This document shows, in pieces, positions 24,584-33,720 of a stretch of DNA of 64,000 nt (the first letter of the stretch is position 1; the number at the start of each line of letters is the position of its first letter). Below the pieces are notes generated by a model that was not told the origin of the DNA, searched no databases, and was given only the letters and a program-made list of their open reading frames with translations. The DNA is from UBA1672 sp046542355 (GTDB lineage Bacteria > Pseudomonadota > Alphaproteobacteria > Micavibrionales > Micavibrionaceae): contig JBKHBN010000005.1 in NCBI GenBank assembly GCA_046542355.1, positions 1 through 64,000 on the forward strand, read 5' to 3'. Position numbers and translations under genes: made by a program.

Positions 24584-26347
24584 CTACGGGCCAATGCGCC
24601 GCATCAGTTCAACCCAGAAGATATCAAGCGGGGTAACAAAGGTAAAAAATATGGCTATGAAGACAATCAATGCTATCGCTGAGCCGTAGAAAATTTTAGT
24701 CAATGAACTTGCAAAGCGGAGCTTCTCCTCCAATGTCCATATGCGGGGGATGGTGACAAGGGGCGCAACACCAACAAGAGATTCAAGATGATATGGCCCC
24801 ATGACCCTACGGCTTAATATTTGATATAGAACGACGCAGCACGTTGCGCTCATCACAGCAAGGATAAATCCGGCAGCAAGAAAAATTTTGCGCGGCGGGC
24901 TGGTACCAAGAGGTAATTCCGGTGCATCAATCATTGTTAAGCGCTGCCCTATACGCCCTAGCTCAATCGTCTGACTGATGTCGGCTGCCAGCTTTTTGGC
25001 TTTAAGTTCCTTATAAAGCAAGATTGAATTATCATAGTCACGTGCCAGGGCTGCCATCTTTTTCTCGGCTTCCGGATTTTCTGTGATTGCACTGATATAT
25101 TGTTCCTGTTGTTTCCTGATGGCCTCTTTTTGTATGGTAAGCGCCTCTTGTTTTTTCTCAGCGGCTTCTATCTCGGCCAGTATTTGCAGGTAAACCGGAT
25201 TATCAGCATCTTTTTTAACCGCCTCTGGATTTATGTTATCCGCTGTAATCGATGAAAGCTGCCCTTCAAGTCTTGATTTCTGAGTTTTCAAAGAGCGGAT
25301 ATCAGGATGGCTCTCTCCATACGTATCTCTGAGCCTGATAAGCTGCGCTTCAATATTCGATGTTTTTGCTTTTAAGCCTGCTCTTTCACTTGATGGGTCA
25401 AGTTCTCTTTCTAATGCGTTGATTTGTCTTATAACTCTCACGACGTCAGGGTGCTCGGAGCCGTAGCGGGCGGAGAGCGTTGCGTATTGAGAACGTAAAA
25501 GCTTTAATTGCATATAGGGCGTGGTCAGCACCTCTCCATTTTCAGATATACGCGTGTAGGGATCTGTCTGTGCCAGTTGCGCCCGCAGTGCCCCTATTCT
25601 GCCCATATTGGAGACAATTTCACTTTCAATCGCATGGAAGCGCGCCGAAGTTGCAATGCTTGCCTGCTGGTTAAATGCCAGAGCATCTGGCTGAACATTA
25701 CCGTGAGCCGCCCTGAATTCGGCTATTCTTTCTTCCTGTTCTGCAAGAGATTGCGCCAAAACATCAATTTGCCCTTTTAAAAATTCAGATGTCTTTCTGG
25801 CTACATTTTTCCTCTCTTGAATATCTTCATCCAAAAACCGGGAAACCAGCTCATTTACAGTTTGCTGTGCCAAATACGGGTCGCTGTATTTAAAGCTGAT
25901 CGTAAATGCAATCGCAGAAAGCTGGAGCGCTGATGCCTTTTGAGCAGAGGCCGGATTGGCCAGTGATGTGCTGAGAAGCTCCAAGGATATATTTTTTTTC
26001 ATCTCTGCTGCGATGTAAGCAATTGGAATGCTTTTTCTTTTATCCGGATAAAGATCCAGACGCGTGATGATTTCAGCCAATGAATTTGTTGAAAGAACCT
26101 TGTGTTTTAAACGGCTGATTTGCAAATCGGCCATAGCTTGCGCGGTGCGGTTTCCCTGATTTGTTATATCCACGACATCGGTGGATATAGCCGGCGGAGC
26201 GACTTCTACTGTGGCCGATGCCTTGTAGTTGTCCCAGCTCAGAGCGAAGAAGGCCGAAGACAGAAACACAACAAGAAACACCGTCAGGAACAAGCCTTTA
26301 CGTCGCCATAGAACCGATAAATACTCAAGAAGATAAATGTCTGTCAT
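24584..26347 (-). CDS. Wzz/GumC-type polysaccharide chain-length determinant
   Basis: An inner-membrane polysaccharide co-polymerase of about 587 residues. A Wzz domain with a membrane helix lies at about residues 15-40, then a long periplasmic coiled-coil region (about 150-430) with heptad-like Leu/Ile spacing, then a GNVR-type stretch and a membrane helix near 460-480 preceded by a Pro-rich P-L-G-T-S-P-P-R motif. Another hydrophobic pair is at the C-terminus (about 540-575). I use the ATG at 26347 rather than the upstream TTG at 26392. It probably pairs with the separate kinase encoded next, as GumC/ExoP-like proteins do. Confidence 0.9.
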   Translation of the reverse strand: MTDIYLLEYLSVLWRRKGLFLTVFLVVFLSSAFFALSWDNYKASATVEVAPPAISTDVVDITNQGNRTAQAMADLQISRLKHKVLSTNSLAEIITRLDLYPDKRKSIPIAYIAAEMKKNISLELLSTSLANPASAQKASALQLSAIAFTISFKYSDPYLAQQTVNELVSRFLDEDIQERKNVARKTSEFLKGQIDVLAQSLAEQEERIAEFRAAHGNVQPDALAFNQQASIATSARFHAIESEIVSNMGRIGALRAQLAQTDPYTRISENGEVLTTPYMQLKLLRSQYATLSARYGSEHPDVVRVIRQINALERELDPSSERAGLKAKTSNIEAQLIRLRDTYGESHPDIRSLKTQKSRLEGQLSSITADNINPEAVKKDADNPVYLQILAEIEAAEKKQEALTIQKEAIRKQQEQYISAITENPEAEKKMAALARDYDNSILLYKELKAKKLAADISQTIELGRIGQRLTMIDAPELPLGTSPPRKIFLAAGFILAVMSATCCVVLYQILSRRVMGPYHLESLVGVAPLVTIPRIWTLEEKLRFASSLTKIFYGSAIALIVFIAIFFTFVTPLDIFWVELMRRIGP

Positions 26348-26496
26348 CGCGTTATCTTTGTTGTCTTTTATTCGATGAATTTGGCAAGCCAAACCTCTTA
26401 TATAATTTTTCCAGTAGAATTGATAGTCTTTGATCTTTTGATAACCTCAAGTCACTAAACGAGTTTGAGCGTGCCTTTTCAGATAAAATGAGGGGA

Positions 26497-27660
26497 TTAA
26501 AACTGATGCGTCACCCCCATCTTGTAAATATCTTGCCTTGCGACCTTGCTGTTATTAACCAGCCTTTCCTGCTTATGTCTGTATGAGGCGGCAAGGTTCC
26601 AGTCTTTGGCCAGCGCATAGTCCACAGACCCCGAAACACTCCAGGAATTATCAAGCGTACTGCCGGATATCGGGGGGTGTCTGGCGTCTTGATATTGCGC
26701 ACTAAAAGCAAGCGACGTGTTTTGATTCAAGCTATAGCGGTCTGATAGAGCGTAGGTTGTAATATAGGACTCTGTGCCGTTTGCATAGGCTTGCCTTGCT
26801 TTTTCTACATGAACCTTTAGTGCATGATCACGCGCCGAGTAATCAAGCGTTACTGCAAAAGCCGGCATGCGCTCATCCTGATTATCTGCATTACCATAAC
26901 CATGATATGTTGTTTTCAAAAGACTGCCGGAGATGTTAAGCGACAGGTAAGGTCTAAAAGCATATTTCCAGCTTACGGAGGGACCGCTTGTTTCAACGTG
27001 CTGATCGGCGCTATCAGATTCATAACGATTATATAACCAGGAGAGTTGTACCTGCTGCCGGGGGCTGAGATTGTGAACTATCGAGGGTATAATCGCATAT
27101 GTCCTATAATCTGTGAACGCTGTGTCCTCGTAGCGAACCTTTTCCCATTTCCCTGATACCATAATGGCATTGCGCGGTGATATGTCATAAGACACGCTCG
27201 GCGTTATTGAGTAAGACTGTCGCCCTGAAGACCCAACATCAAGACCGAATGTTGTGACTTCGCTTGTTCTTGTCGTGTCGTTTTTTATATTGGCCTGAAC
27301 CGATATACCCCAGCGCTGCGCATCCACGTTCAGGCCTGAAAAACCGAGAAAATCGCTGGAGCTAAATCGTGAATCGCTAAACTGGTTTCTGGTTGCCGTC
27401 AAGCCGGATTGAAAGACCGTATTGGGTGTTTTTTTCGTATAATCGAATGTTGCCTGCGTTTCACTTCCTACTATAGAGGACTCGTTACTACTGAGCATTA
27501 ACGGATTTGAATCCCACAAGGCGTTTTGAGTAATAGACAGGCCTAACTCTCCTTTGTCGGCCAGAGCCGGAGCGCTCGAAAACGCCACAACCATAATCAC
27601 CGCCAGAGAATATCTTCGGCGTTTTAGGTAAGAGCCGTTTTTATAGCCATGTTTGCTCAT
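26497..27660 (-). CDS. Outer-membrane beta-barrel protein of the exopolysaccharide locus
   Basis: A 387-residue protein with a basic start, a signal peptide ending in P-A-L-A near residue 34, then alternating strands of outer-membrane porin type and a terminal Phe (T-H-Q-F), the usual barrel-assembly signal. Its place between the export protein and chain-length genes matches the barrel protein found in exosortase-associated polysaccharide operons, which may form the outer-membrane exit for the polymer. The exact role is inferred from position. Confidence 0.82.
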   Translation of the reverse strand: MSKHGYKNGSYLKRRRYSLAVIMVVAFSSAPALADKGELGLSITQNALWDSNPLMLSSNESSIVGSETQATFDYTKKTPNTVFQSGLTATRNQFSDSRFSSSDFLGFSGLNVDAQRWGISVQANIKNDTTRTSEVTTFGLDVGSSGRQSYSITPSVSYDISPRNAIMVSGKWEKVRYEDTAFTDYRTYAIIPSIVHNLSPRQQVQLSWLYNRYESDSADQHVETSGPSVSWKYAFRPYLSLNISGSLLKTTYHGYGNADNQDERMPAFAVTLDYSARDHALKVHVEKARQAYANGTESYITTYALSDRYSLNQNTSLAFSAQYQDARHPPISGSTLDNSWSVSGSVDYALAKDWNLAASYRHKQERLVNNSKVARQDIYKMGVTHQF

Positions 27661-27672
27661 AACAATCCCGAT

Positions 27673-28257
27673 CTAGAATAAGCCGGAACTCGGTACGACA
27701 ACCACATCTCGGGGCTTAAGATTAATGTCCTTATCAAGATCTCTACCACGGGAAATATTCTTATACGGGTACTCAATCACCCTTTTGTTTCCATCAAGCT
27801 CCGTTCTGATGATCGTTATTTTATCTTCATCCGCATAGGGGGTCAGCCCGCCTGCCTGACTGATAAGCTGCATGACGCCGATATTAGTATTCATCACAGT
27901 TTCACCGGGGTTTTGAACCTGCCCGAGAATACTAACCTTGTGTCCGAGCGGCGCGTTCACTGACACTGTGACTGAAGCCTCGGGTATTGTCGCTGCCAGA
28001 AGCGCTTTTATGGTTGACTGGATTTCAGGCAGGGTTTTTCCCTTAACCACGACAGTGCCTATCAAAGGAAAAGTTATTGTACCATCGGAAAGAACCTGCA
28101 CTTCGCGGTCCATTCCCTCTTCTTTCCATACCGTAACCTGCAAGACATCTCCGGGCAGGACAGTAAATTCTTCTGTCGCTGCTTGCACATTTTGCGCAAA
28201 GATCGATAGAAAAATTGTTGCAAGTACCAACAGGAAGGCAAATACAGTTTTTTTCAC
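27673..28257 (-). CDS. Polysaccharide export protein, short Wza-like
   Basis: A 194-residue periplasmic or outer-membrane protein. The signal peptide ends at about residue 26 (N-V-Q-A). A poly-export domain follows (L-P-G-D-V-L-Q-V-T-V-W-K-E, then V-L-S-D-G-T-I-T-F-P-L-I-G), then an SLBB-like domain (V-S-I-L-G-Q-V-Q-N-P-G). It lacks the lipobox Cys and the C-terminal membrane-spanning helix of full-length Wza, so the separate beta-barrel protein encoded 12 bp downstream may provide the outer-membrane part. First gene of the export operon. Confidence 0.92.
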   Translation of the reverse strand: MKKTVFAFLLVLATIFLSIFAQNVQAATEEFTVLPGDVLQVTVWKEEGMDREVQVLSDGTITFPLIGTVVVKGKTLPEIQSTIKALLAATIPEASVTVSVNAPLGHKVSILGQVQNPGETVMNTNIGVMQLISQAGGLTPYADEDKITIIRTELDGNKRVIEYPYKNISRGRDLDKDINLKPRDVVVVPSSGLF

Positions 28258-28468
28258 GGTTAACGCCTCTTAATTATTTAAAAATGAAATAATACTCGAA
28301 CAAAGAGGTTTAAGAGTACAGTCTATGTTACTCAATATCAACATGAATCAGAATCGAGAGAAAAAAATGAAAATCCAGAGCTTTGGCCTTTTTGTATATG
28401 CTTGATATTATTAAGGTCCTTTATCGACAAAGCGAACGCCGATTATACAATAACGAGCGTTAAATGTT

Positions 28469-29098
28469 CTATGCGATATTTTTCTTGCGTTGACGAAGCG
28501 CGGCCAGCGCGGCTAAACCAAAACCAAACATCGGAAGAGCTGCCGGCACAGGGACTGCAGACACATTGTATTGAACATCGTAAGAGGAACTGCCATTCAG
28601 GAACGCACTTAGAAAGCTAATAACTTTTAACTGAGCAGATGACCGGTTTATAATAACAACAGTTGCATTGTTATCAGGTCTGATTTGAGCCGCTGTCAGT
28701 GCCAGAGGCGTTGATGAAACTCTGTCTATTTGCCTGCCGTTATAACTAAAAGCAACGCCTCCAGCCGAGTGCACAGCTGCAAGACCGTTATAAACATTAC
28801 CGGATATCTTTTTGGTATATCCACCCCCTGCGCCCAAAAGCGCATGTCTTATATCTCCTTCAAAACTATAGTTCAAAGTCAACGTATTTTGAGTGGGCAA
28901 TAGACCAAAAATTGCGCTTACGGCTGTTTTGCTCGTTCGGCCTTGACCTGTTATGCTTCCATATTGCCCTTCTTGCAAAACGCCCATATCTACGAGCGAC
29001 CCTGTGTAATCTACAGGCGCTGCCTTTACGGAACTAATGCTGAAGATCAGGGGAAAAACGATCCCGGCAAATAGAAAAACCTTAAAAAACACGCTCAT
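28469..29098 (-). CDS. Secreted VPLPA-CTERM sorting domain protein
   Basis: A 209-residue secreted protein. It has an N-terminal signal peptide (cleavage near S-V-K-A-A at about residue 26), a Gly/Ser/Asn-rich body with beta-strand character, and a C-terminal tripartite sorting signal: V-P-V-P-A-A-L-P near residue 182, a hydrophobic helix (G-F-G-L-A-A-L-A-A-L) and a basic end (R-Q-R-K-K). This is the VPLPA-CTERM pattern recognised by exosortase enzymes in alphaproteobacteria. It lies upstream of the polysaccharide export operon on the same strand, 211 bp from it, in keeping with the known link between exosortases and exopolysaccharide. Confidence 0.88.
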   Translation of the reverse strand: MSVFFKVFLFAGIVFPLIFSISSVKAAPVDYTGSLVDMGVLQEGQYGSITGQGRTSKTAVSAIFGLLPTQNTLTLNYSFEGDIRHALLGAGGGYTKKISGNVYNGLAAVHSAGGVAFSYNGRQIDRVSSTPLALTAAQIRPDNNATVVIINRSSAQLKVISFLSAFLNGSSSYDVQYNVSAVPVPAALPMFGFGLAALAALRQRKKNIA

Positions 29099-29312
29099 CG
29101 TGACAGTCTTTACTCGAGTCCTTAAATATTATGGGTGTGACATTGATACCACAAAGCGACATATTTCACAAATAAATTATACCTTATGTTAAATATTTTC
29201 GTCACGATAATTTTTACATGCTTTTCATACGATTGATGATGGCGCGGTTTATAGAACAGTTGTTAGTTCCAGATTGTTGCCTTTGTTCGTTGCTTGTACT
29301 ACTCCTTGTCTT

Positions 29313-30626
29313 ATGGATGATTTATTTCAATCACATGATGATACATTTCATATGCAGCGCCCGCTTGCCGATCGCCTGCGCCCGCAGGATCTTGAGGATA
29401 TTGTCGGGCAGGATCACCTTGTTGGGGCGGGGGGATCCTTTCGTAAAATGGCTAAATCCGGGCGAATTGGCTCCATGATTTTATGGGGGCCTCCGGGAAC
29501 CGGAAAAACAACATTAGCGCGTATTTTATCACAGCACAGTGATTTACATTTTGTGCAAATCTCGGCGATTTTCTCCGGCGTTAAGGATTTGCGGGCTGTG
29601 TTTGATGGTGCACGTATGCGGCGTTCACAGGGCAAGGGGACTTTGCTTTTTGTTGATGAAATTCACCGCTTTATGAAATCCCAACAAGATGCGTTTTTGC
29701 CGGTTGTGGAAGACGGGACGATTACCTTGATTGGTGCTACAACAGAAAACCCATCCTTTGAGCTTAACAGCGCGCTTTTATCACGCTGTCAGGTTTTTGT
29801 GCTTAAACGTCTGAATGAGGATGCGCTGGAGATCATGATAAAGCGCGCAGAAAAAGATCTTGGGCGAGCTTTGCCTTTAAATGAAGAGGCACGCGGCATG
29901 CTCAAAACCATGGCTGATGGCGATGGACGCTATGCGCTTATGATGGTTGAGCATGTCTTTGCACAAAGCTGCGAAGGGGATACGCTTGATGCTGAGGCGT
30001 TTATGCAGCTTGTTCAAAAGCGCGCACCCTCCTATGACAAGGCCGCGGACGGACATTATAATTTGCTTTCAGCTTTTCACAAAAGCATTCGCGGCTCTGA
30101 TCCAGATGCGGCGCTTTACTGGATGTGCCGTATGCTAGAGGGCGGAGAGGATCCTCGCACCATCACGCGGCGCATGACCTGTATTGCTGCCGAGGATATA
30201 AGCCTTGCAGACCCAAACGCCATGCAGGTTGCGGTGGCCGCGTGGCAGGCTTATGAGCGCCTTGGCTTGCCCGAAGGTGAACTGGCTCTGGCACAGGCGG
30301 TTGTGTATCTGGCAACAGCGCCAAAATCCAATGCAACATATCTTGCGCTAAAAGCGGCCAAGAGCGCGGCCAAAAACAGCGGTACGTTAATGCCGCCCAA
30401 ACATATTCTCAATGCGCCAACGGGCATGATGCAAGATCAGGGCTATGGCGCCGGATATCAATATGACCATGATATGCCCGATGCGTTCTCCGGGCAGGAT
30501 TATTTTCCGGATGAACTTGGCAGGCAGATTTTTTATCGCCCTAATGCCCGAGGGTTTGAGCGCGATATTCAAAAGCGTCTCGATTACTGGAATAAATTGC
30601 GTGCACAAAAACGCTCCAAGCGTTGA
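29313..30626 (+). CDS. rarA: Replication-associated recombination protein A
   Basis: RarA/MgsA is an AAA+ ATPase related to clamp loaders that acts at stalled replication forks with SSB. About 437 residues: the N-terminal R-P-L-A-D-R-L-R-P motif, Walker A G-P-P-G-T-G-K-T-T near residue 62, Walker B L-L-F-V-D-E-I-H-R-F near 115, sensor 1 G-A-T-T-E-N-P-S-F and a C-terminal tetramerisation region with P-K-H-I-L-N-A-P-T. I choose the ATG at 29313, which gives the usual M-D-D-L-F start; an upstream TTG is less likely. It is divergent from the CTERM gene. Confidence 0.95.
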   Translation: MDDLFQSHDDTFHMQRPLADRLRPQDLEDIVGQDHLVGAGGSFRKMAKSGRIGSMILWGPPGTGKTTLARILSQHSDLHFVQISAIFSGVKDLRAVFDGARMRRSQGKGTLLFVDEIHRFMKSQQDAFLPVVEDGTITLIGATTENPSFELNSALLSRCQVFVLKRLNEDALEIMIKRAEKDLGRALPLNEEARGMLKTMADGDGRYALMMVEHVFAQSCEGDTLDAEAFMQLVQKRAPSYDKAADGHYNLLSAFHKSIRGSDPDAALYWMCRMLEGGEDPRTITRRMTCIAAEDISLADPNAMQVAVAAWQAYERLGLPEGELALAQAVVYLATAPKSNATYLALKAAKSAAKNSGTLMPPKHILNAPTGMMQDQGYGAGYQYDHDMPDAFSGQDYFPDELGRQIFYRPNARGFERDIQKRLDYWNKLRAQKRSKR

Positions 30627-30703
30627 TATACGCTGGAGATATGCCTAAACTTTTTTGCTATTGTGAATGTATAAATTATTTGGGGGATAGAATTTAGCTT
30701 GCC

Positions 30704-32008
30704 ATGATGTCTTTTCTTCGCCGTTTTGCTTTTTTTGTTCAAGGGGCTGTTGTGTCCTACTGGGCTATTTTGATTTTGGGTGCTTTTTCTGAAAATACGT
30801 ATTCCCTTCTCATAGATCGTCAGGTCAATGCCCTTAAATTTCTTGCGATGCTTGTCGAAGAGCCTGCGCTTAACGAGCACTGGTTCCAGCCTGAAACCTC
30901 TTCCCAGAGAGGTGTTACTACGTATGATGCGCAAAAAAGCTGGGGGGATTATACAGTTTACACCAGCACTGAGAAAGAAAGCATCGTTGTGATGGATATG
31001 CAGGGCAACACGGTTTTTGAGTGGGATGCCGGCTTTCCAGAGGATGATTTGACTTTCCGTGATCAGGTGACCATAGGGCGATTTTTTTCTGATCCGCTGG
31101 ACCGGAGGAATGTCTATGTCATGTATTTTGGAGAAAAAAGCCTGCTTCACCAATATGGGATGAAAAAATTTGATCACCGCTCCAACGTTCTTTGGGAAAA
31201 CCCCAAGGCCCTGCATCACGATGTTGCTTTTTTTGAGGATGGAACAATCCTGACCTTTGAACAACGTTTGCGTAAGGACAATCCGCATCCGGCACTACCC
31301 CATCTGGAAACGCCCTATTTCGAAGAATTTCTTATTTTTATCGATAAAGATGGGCAAACAATCCAAGAGATTTCCCTTTATGATGCTTTTTCCGGTTCAG
31401 ATTATCATTCCGTTTTGTACAGTCTTACGCGCGAGCAAGGTGATGACCTTATACGGGATGGAGATTTATTTCATCCCAATACTATTACCCGCGTTCCCGC
31501 GCATGTTGCTGCGCGCTTTGCACAGCTCAATACGCAAAGTGTCATGCTTTCCTTTCGCAATACCGATATGATTGCCTTTTTGGATCTGGAAACAGAAAAA
31601 ATTGTATGGGCGTTTTATGGCCCCTGGCACGGGCAACATGCTCCGCAATTTCTAGATAACGGCAATGTTATAATGTTTGATAACCGGGGTCATGCAGGCT
31701 CAGGTGGGCGCTCGCGCATATTAGAGGTGGATTTGCAGGATTTGAGCATTGTATGGGAATATACCGGCAGTCAAGACAAGCCCTTCTTTACGGCTTATAA
31801 TGGTATGATTGACCTTCTGCCCAATGGTAATATTCTTGTGACCGAAACGCATTCGGGTCGGATTTTCGAGGTGACGCGCGGCAAGGACATTGTGTGGGAA
31901 TATTATGTTGATTACCGCATTGAGCACGAAGGAAAGGCTCACGTTCCATCCGTACTGTCTGCGCGGCGCTTTAGCAAAGAGGATCTGGCCGCCTTATTTG
32001 ATGATTAA
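30704..32008 (+). CDS. Arylsulfotransferase (ASST) family protein
   Basis: A 434-residue protein with one N-terminal membrane anchor (about residues 8-32) and a beta-propeller body with repeated W-E-Y/F-E-W motifs (for example V-F-E-W-D-A-G, I-V-W-A-F-Y-G-P-W-H-G-Q-H, I-V-W-E-Y-T-G and I-V-W-E-Y-Y), typical of the arylsulfotransferase family. Characterised ASST enzymes move sulfate between phenolic compounds in the periplasm without PAPS. The conserved H-x-Q-H-A segment near residue 312 may carry a catalytic His. Its stop codon shares the bases TTAA with the stop of the opposing sulfotransferase gene. Confidence 0.82.
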   Translation: MMSFLRRFAFFVQGAVVSYWAILILGAFSENTYSLLIDRQVNALKFLAMLVEEPALNEHWFQPETSSQRGVTTYDAQKSWGDYTVYTSTEKESIVVMDMQGNTVFEWDAGFPEDDLTFRDQVTIGRFFSDPLDRRNVYVMYFGEKSLLHQYGMKKFDHRSNVLWENPKALHHDVAFFEDGTILTFEQRLRKDNPHPALPHLETPYFEEFLIFIDKDGQTIQEISLYDAFSGSDYHSVLYSLTREQGDDLIRDGDLFHPNTITRVPAHVAARFAQLNTQSVMLSFRNTDMIAFLDLETEKIVWAFYGPWHGQHAPQFLDNGNVIMFDNRGHAGSGGRSRILEVDLQDLSIVWEYTGSQDKPFFTAYNGMIDLLPNGNILVTETHSGRIFEVTRGKDIVWEYYVDYRIEHEGKAHVPSVLSARRFSKEDLAALFDD

Positions 32009-33150
32009 TGTTCGTATATCAACGCTCTGGTTTTATCCGTGATGCCCGAAATGACTTGTTTTTCCTGATTAGAAAATGGCAGGCTGTAATAATCTGGCGG
32101 GGAAATATTTTGGGCTGTTTCTTTCAGATTAGATGGCTGGCCTATGTCACAAAATTGTATCAATTTCTCAAGCTCTTCGTGCGGATGAGCGCATAATTCC
32201 TCATAACGCAAGAGATATATCCTCTCTGCCAGGGCAGGGTCTTGTAGAACTCCTTTATAGAGAAAATCGTATGTATATTTCCACTGCCGTGCCCAGCCTT
32301 CAATCTCCTCGCCTTTTTCCCAATGATTGATAATCCTTTCATACTCTTCTGGCGCACCCAGATAAACCGGATGGCGGTTCAAACCAAATTCCTTGTGGCC
32401 GATCCATTCCATGTAATTCAACAGGCGGCTGTCTTTTTCTTCAATCTTTGTAAAAAGATAATGCTGTTTTATAAGAGAGGCGATATGGGAGAGCGGCTCT
32501 CTGACACATAATACAAACTTGGCTCTCTCATTGTTTTTTAAAATATAGGCGATGCGCGCGAGATTATAATTTCCTTTGGCCAGATAGTTTTCCTTGCCGC
32601 TGGTGAGGAGCACTTTTTTGATTATATCGGCGTAATACTTCTCAAATTTCGGGTTTGATGTTTCTTCGCCCGGAGGATATCCGGTTTCTTGTTCGAATGA
32701 AGAGGGAAAGAAATACCTCCATATCGGCTCTTCCAAAGCTTCGGGGCTATCGATGTTTACCTTTATACGATCAAAATGGGTACGCTCTTGTTGCTCCGTA
32801 TTTTTGCTTATTCCCATAATTTTGTGCCAGATATAGGGAAAATATATGAAAGGGTAGTGACGATACGTCAAGGAGCCAAAAGCTCCGGTTTCATGAAGAA
32901 AATTCAAGATGACGGTAGTACCGGATCGCGCCAGACCTGAAACATACACCGCTTGACCAAGCTTTATATTATCAATTTTCTTTCTAATATATTCACTTTC
33001 GATATTACCAAAGCCAACCCAAAGCGGGCGGCCATAATGCGCAAGTGCACTAAGCGCATAAGTGGGCAGGTTCATCTTGTAATTCCGGGATGCCTTGGTT
33101 ATTCTTTCATCTATATAGTCCTTATAGGAGCGCGAGTATTTATGATTCAT
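32005..33150 (-). CDS. PAPS-dependent sulfotransferase family protein
   Basis: A 381-residue sulfotransferase-family protein. The 5'-phosphosulfate loop is V-S-G-L-A-R-S-G-T-T at about residues 70-79, and the 3'-phosphate-binding region is F-V-L-C-V-R-E-P-L-S-H-I-A-S-L near residue 220. Such enzymes transfer sulfate from PAPS to sugars, lipids or proteins in the cytoplasm. The substrate is unknown. The gene is locked between two neighbours: its stop overlaps the ASST stop (TTAA), and its start overlaps the start of the small membrane protein on the other strand. Confidence 0.85.
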   Translation of the reverse strand: MNHKYSRSYKDYIDERITKASRNYKMNLPTYALSALAHYGRPLWVGFGNIESEYIRKKIDNIKLGQAVYVSGLARSGTTVILNFLHETGAFGSLTYRHYPFIYFPYIWHKIMGISKNTEQQERTHFDRIKVNIDSPEALEEPIWRYFFPSSFEQETGYPPGEETSNPKFEKYYADIIKKVLLTSGKENYLAKGNYNLARIAYILKNNERAKFVLCVREPLSHIASLIKQHYLFTKIEEKDSRLLNYMEWIGHKEFGLNRHPVYLGAPEEYERIINHWEKGEEIEGWARQWKYTYDFLYKGVLQDPALAERIYLLRYEELCAHPHEELEKLIQFCDIGQPSNLKETAQNISPPDYYSLPFSNQEKQVISGITDKTRALIYEH

Positions 33151-33375
33151 CTTTTCTTCTTGCTGATTGCCATTTTTATTTCACTTATGAGCATGACCAC
33201 CTCGGCTTATGCTTATATAGGGCCAGCCATTGCCTTGCTTGGTTCCTTATTCGGACCTGTGATAGCGCTAGTTGCCGTCATAATCCTAACACTCTTCTTT
33301 CCGATATTGAAACTCTATAAAACACTTGCGGCGCGCGCAAAGAGCAAAGAAGATCAAGAAACGCACTCTGAATAA
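33142..33375 (+). CDS. Small membrane protein with Y-I-G-P motif
   Basis: A 77-residue protein: a signal-like first helix (about residues 2-22), then A-Y-I-G-P-A-I-A-L-L-G-S-L-F-G-P, a second helix and a basic-acidic tail starting with F-P-I-L-K-L-Y-K. I recall similar small Y-I-G-P-G membrane proteins beside sulfotransferase or phosphodiesterase genes, but know no function. The ATG at 33142 has AGGAG 11 bp upstream and overlaps the start of the divergent sulfotransferase: ATGATTCAT holds both start codons. A longer upstream reading of this frame (from 32953) runs antisense to the sulfotransferase and is unlikely. Confidence 0.7.
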   Translation: MIHLFFLLIAIFISLMSMTTSAYAYIGPAIALLGSLFGPVIALVAVIILTLFFPILKLYKTLAARAKSKEDQETHSE

Positions 33376-33540
33376 ATATTACGGTTTTTAGGGTTAGAAC
33401 CTTTAAGCCTGATAGTCCTTTATCACGGGTGCACTGTATCATGTGCGTATTATCGATTTTTTTCTTTTATTTAAAAATAAAACATGTCATAAGGAGCGAA
33501 CGCACGTGTCTCTGGCCCTCTGACAATTTCAGACATGGTT

Positions 33541-33618
33541 ATGCAACGGCGTGAATTTTTTAGACCGGGGCGGGTTAGCTTGTGTGCAGACAGCAAACCC
33601 TCAACCGCCGAGATTTGA
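33541..33618 (+). CDS. Candidate upstream ORF 1 in the ornithine decarboxylase leader
   Basis: A 25-codon ORF starting at ATG 33541, with a second in-frame ATG six bases earlier. The peptide begins M-Q-R-R-E-F-F-R-P-G-R and ends T-A-E-I. The paired Arg and paired Phe recall the kinds of residues used by the E. coli SpeFL arrest peptide, but there is no clear alignment. Its stop codon overlaps the GAAAGG that could serve as ribosome site for the next short ORF. Confidence 0.4.
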   Translation: MQRREFFRPGRVSLCADSKPSTAEI

Positions 33619-33630
33619 AAGGTTTGCGTT

Positions 33631-33720
33631 ATGGAACGTAATGTTGCGACATATTGGGCCGATGTGTGCCCTTGCAGTGTCTCTAGCGCCCCTTTTCAAA
33701 CTATTTTTGGTTTGAATTAA
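33631..33720 (+). CDS. Candidate upstream ORF 2 in the ornithine decarboxylase leader
   Basis: A 29-codon ORF with GAAAGG 8 bp before its ATG. It starts M-E-R-N-V-A-T-Y-W-A and has C-P-C near the middle. Its TAA stop overlaps the AAGAGG ribosome site of the decarboxylase, and the stop is 14 bp before the decarboxylase ATG. A ribosome ending here would directly affect initiation downstream. Existence and role are inferred from spacing. Confidence 0.4.
   Translation: MERNVATYWADVCPCSVSSAPFQTIFGLN

Noticed and set aside
32953..33141. Longer N-terminus for the small Y-I-G-P membrane protein
   Set aside because: The extra 63 codons run antisense to the sulfotransferase, lack a ribosome site and are not needed; the ATG at 33142 has AGGAG upstream and begins a hydrophobic helix.
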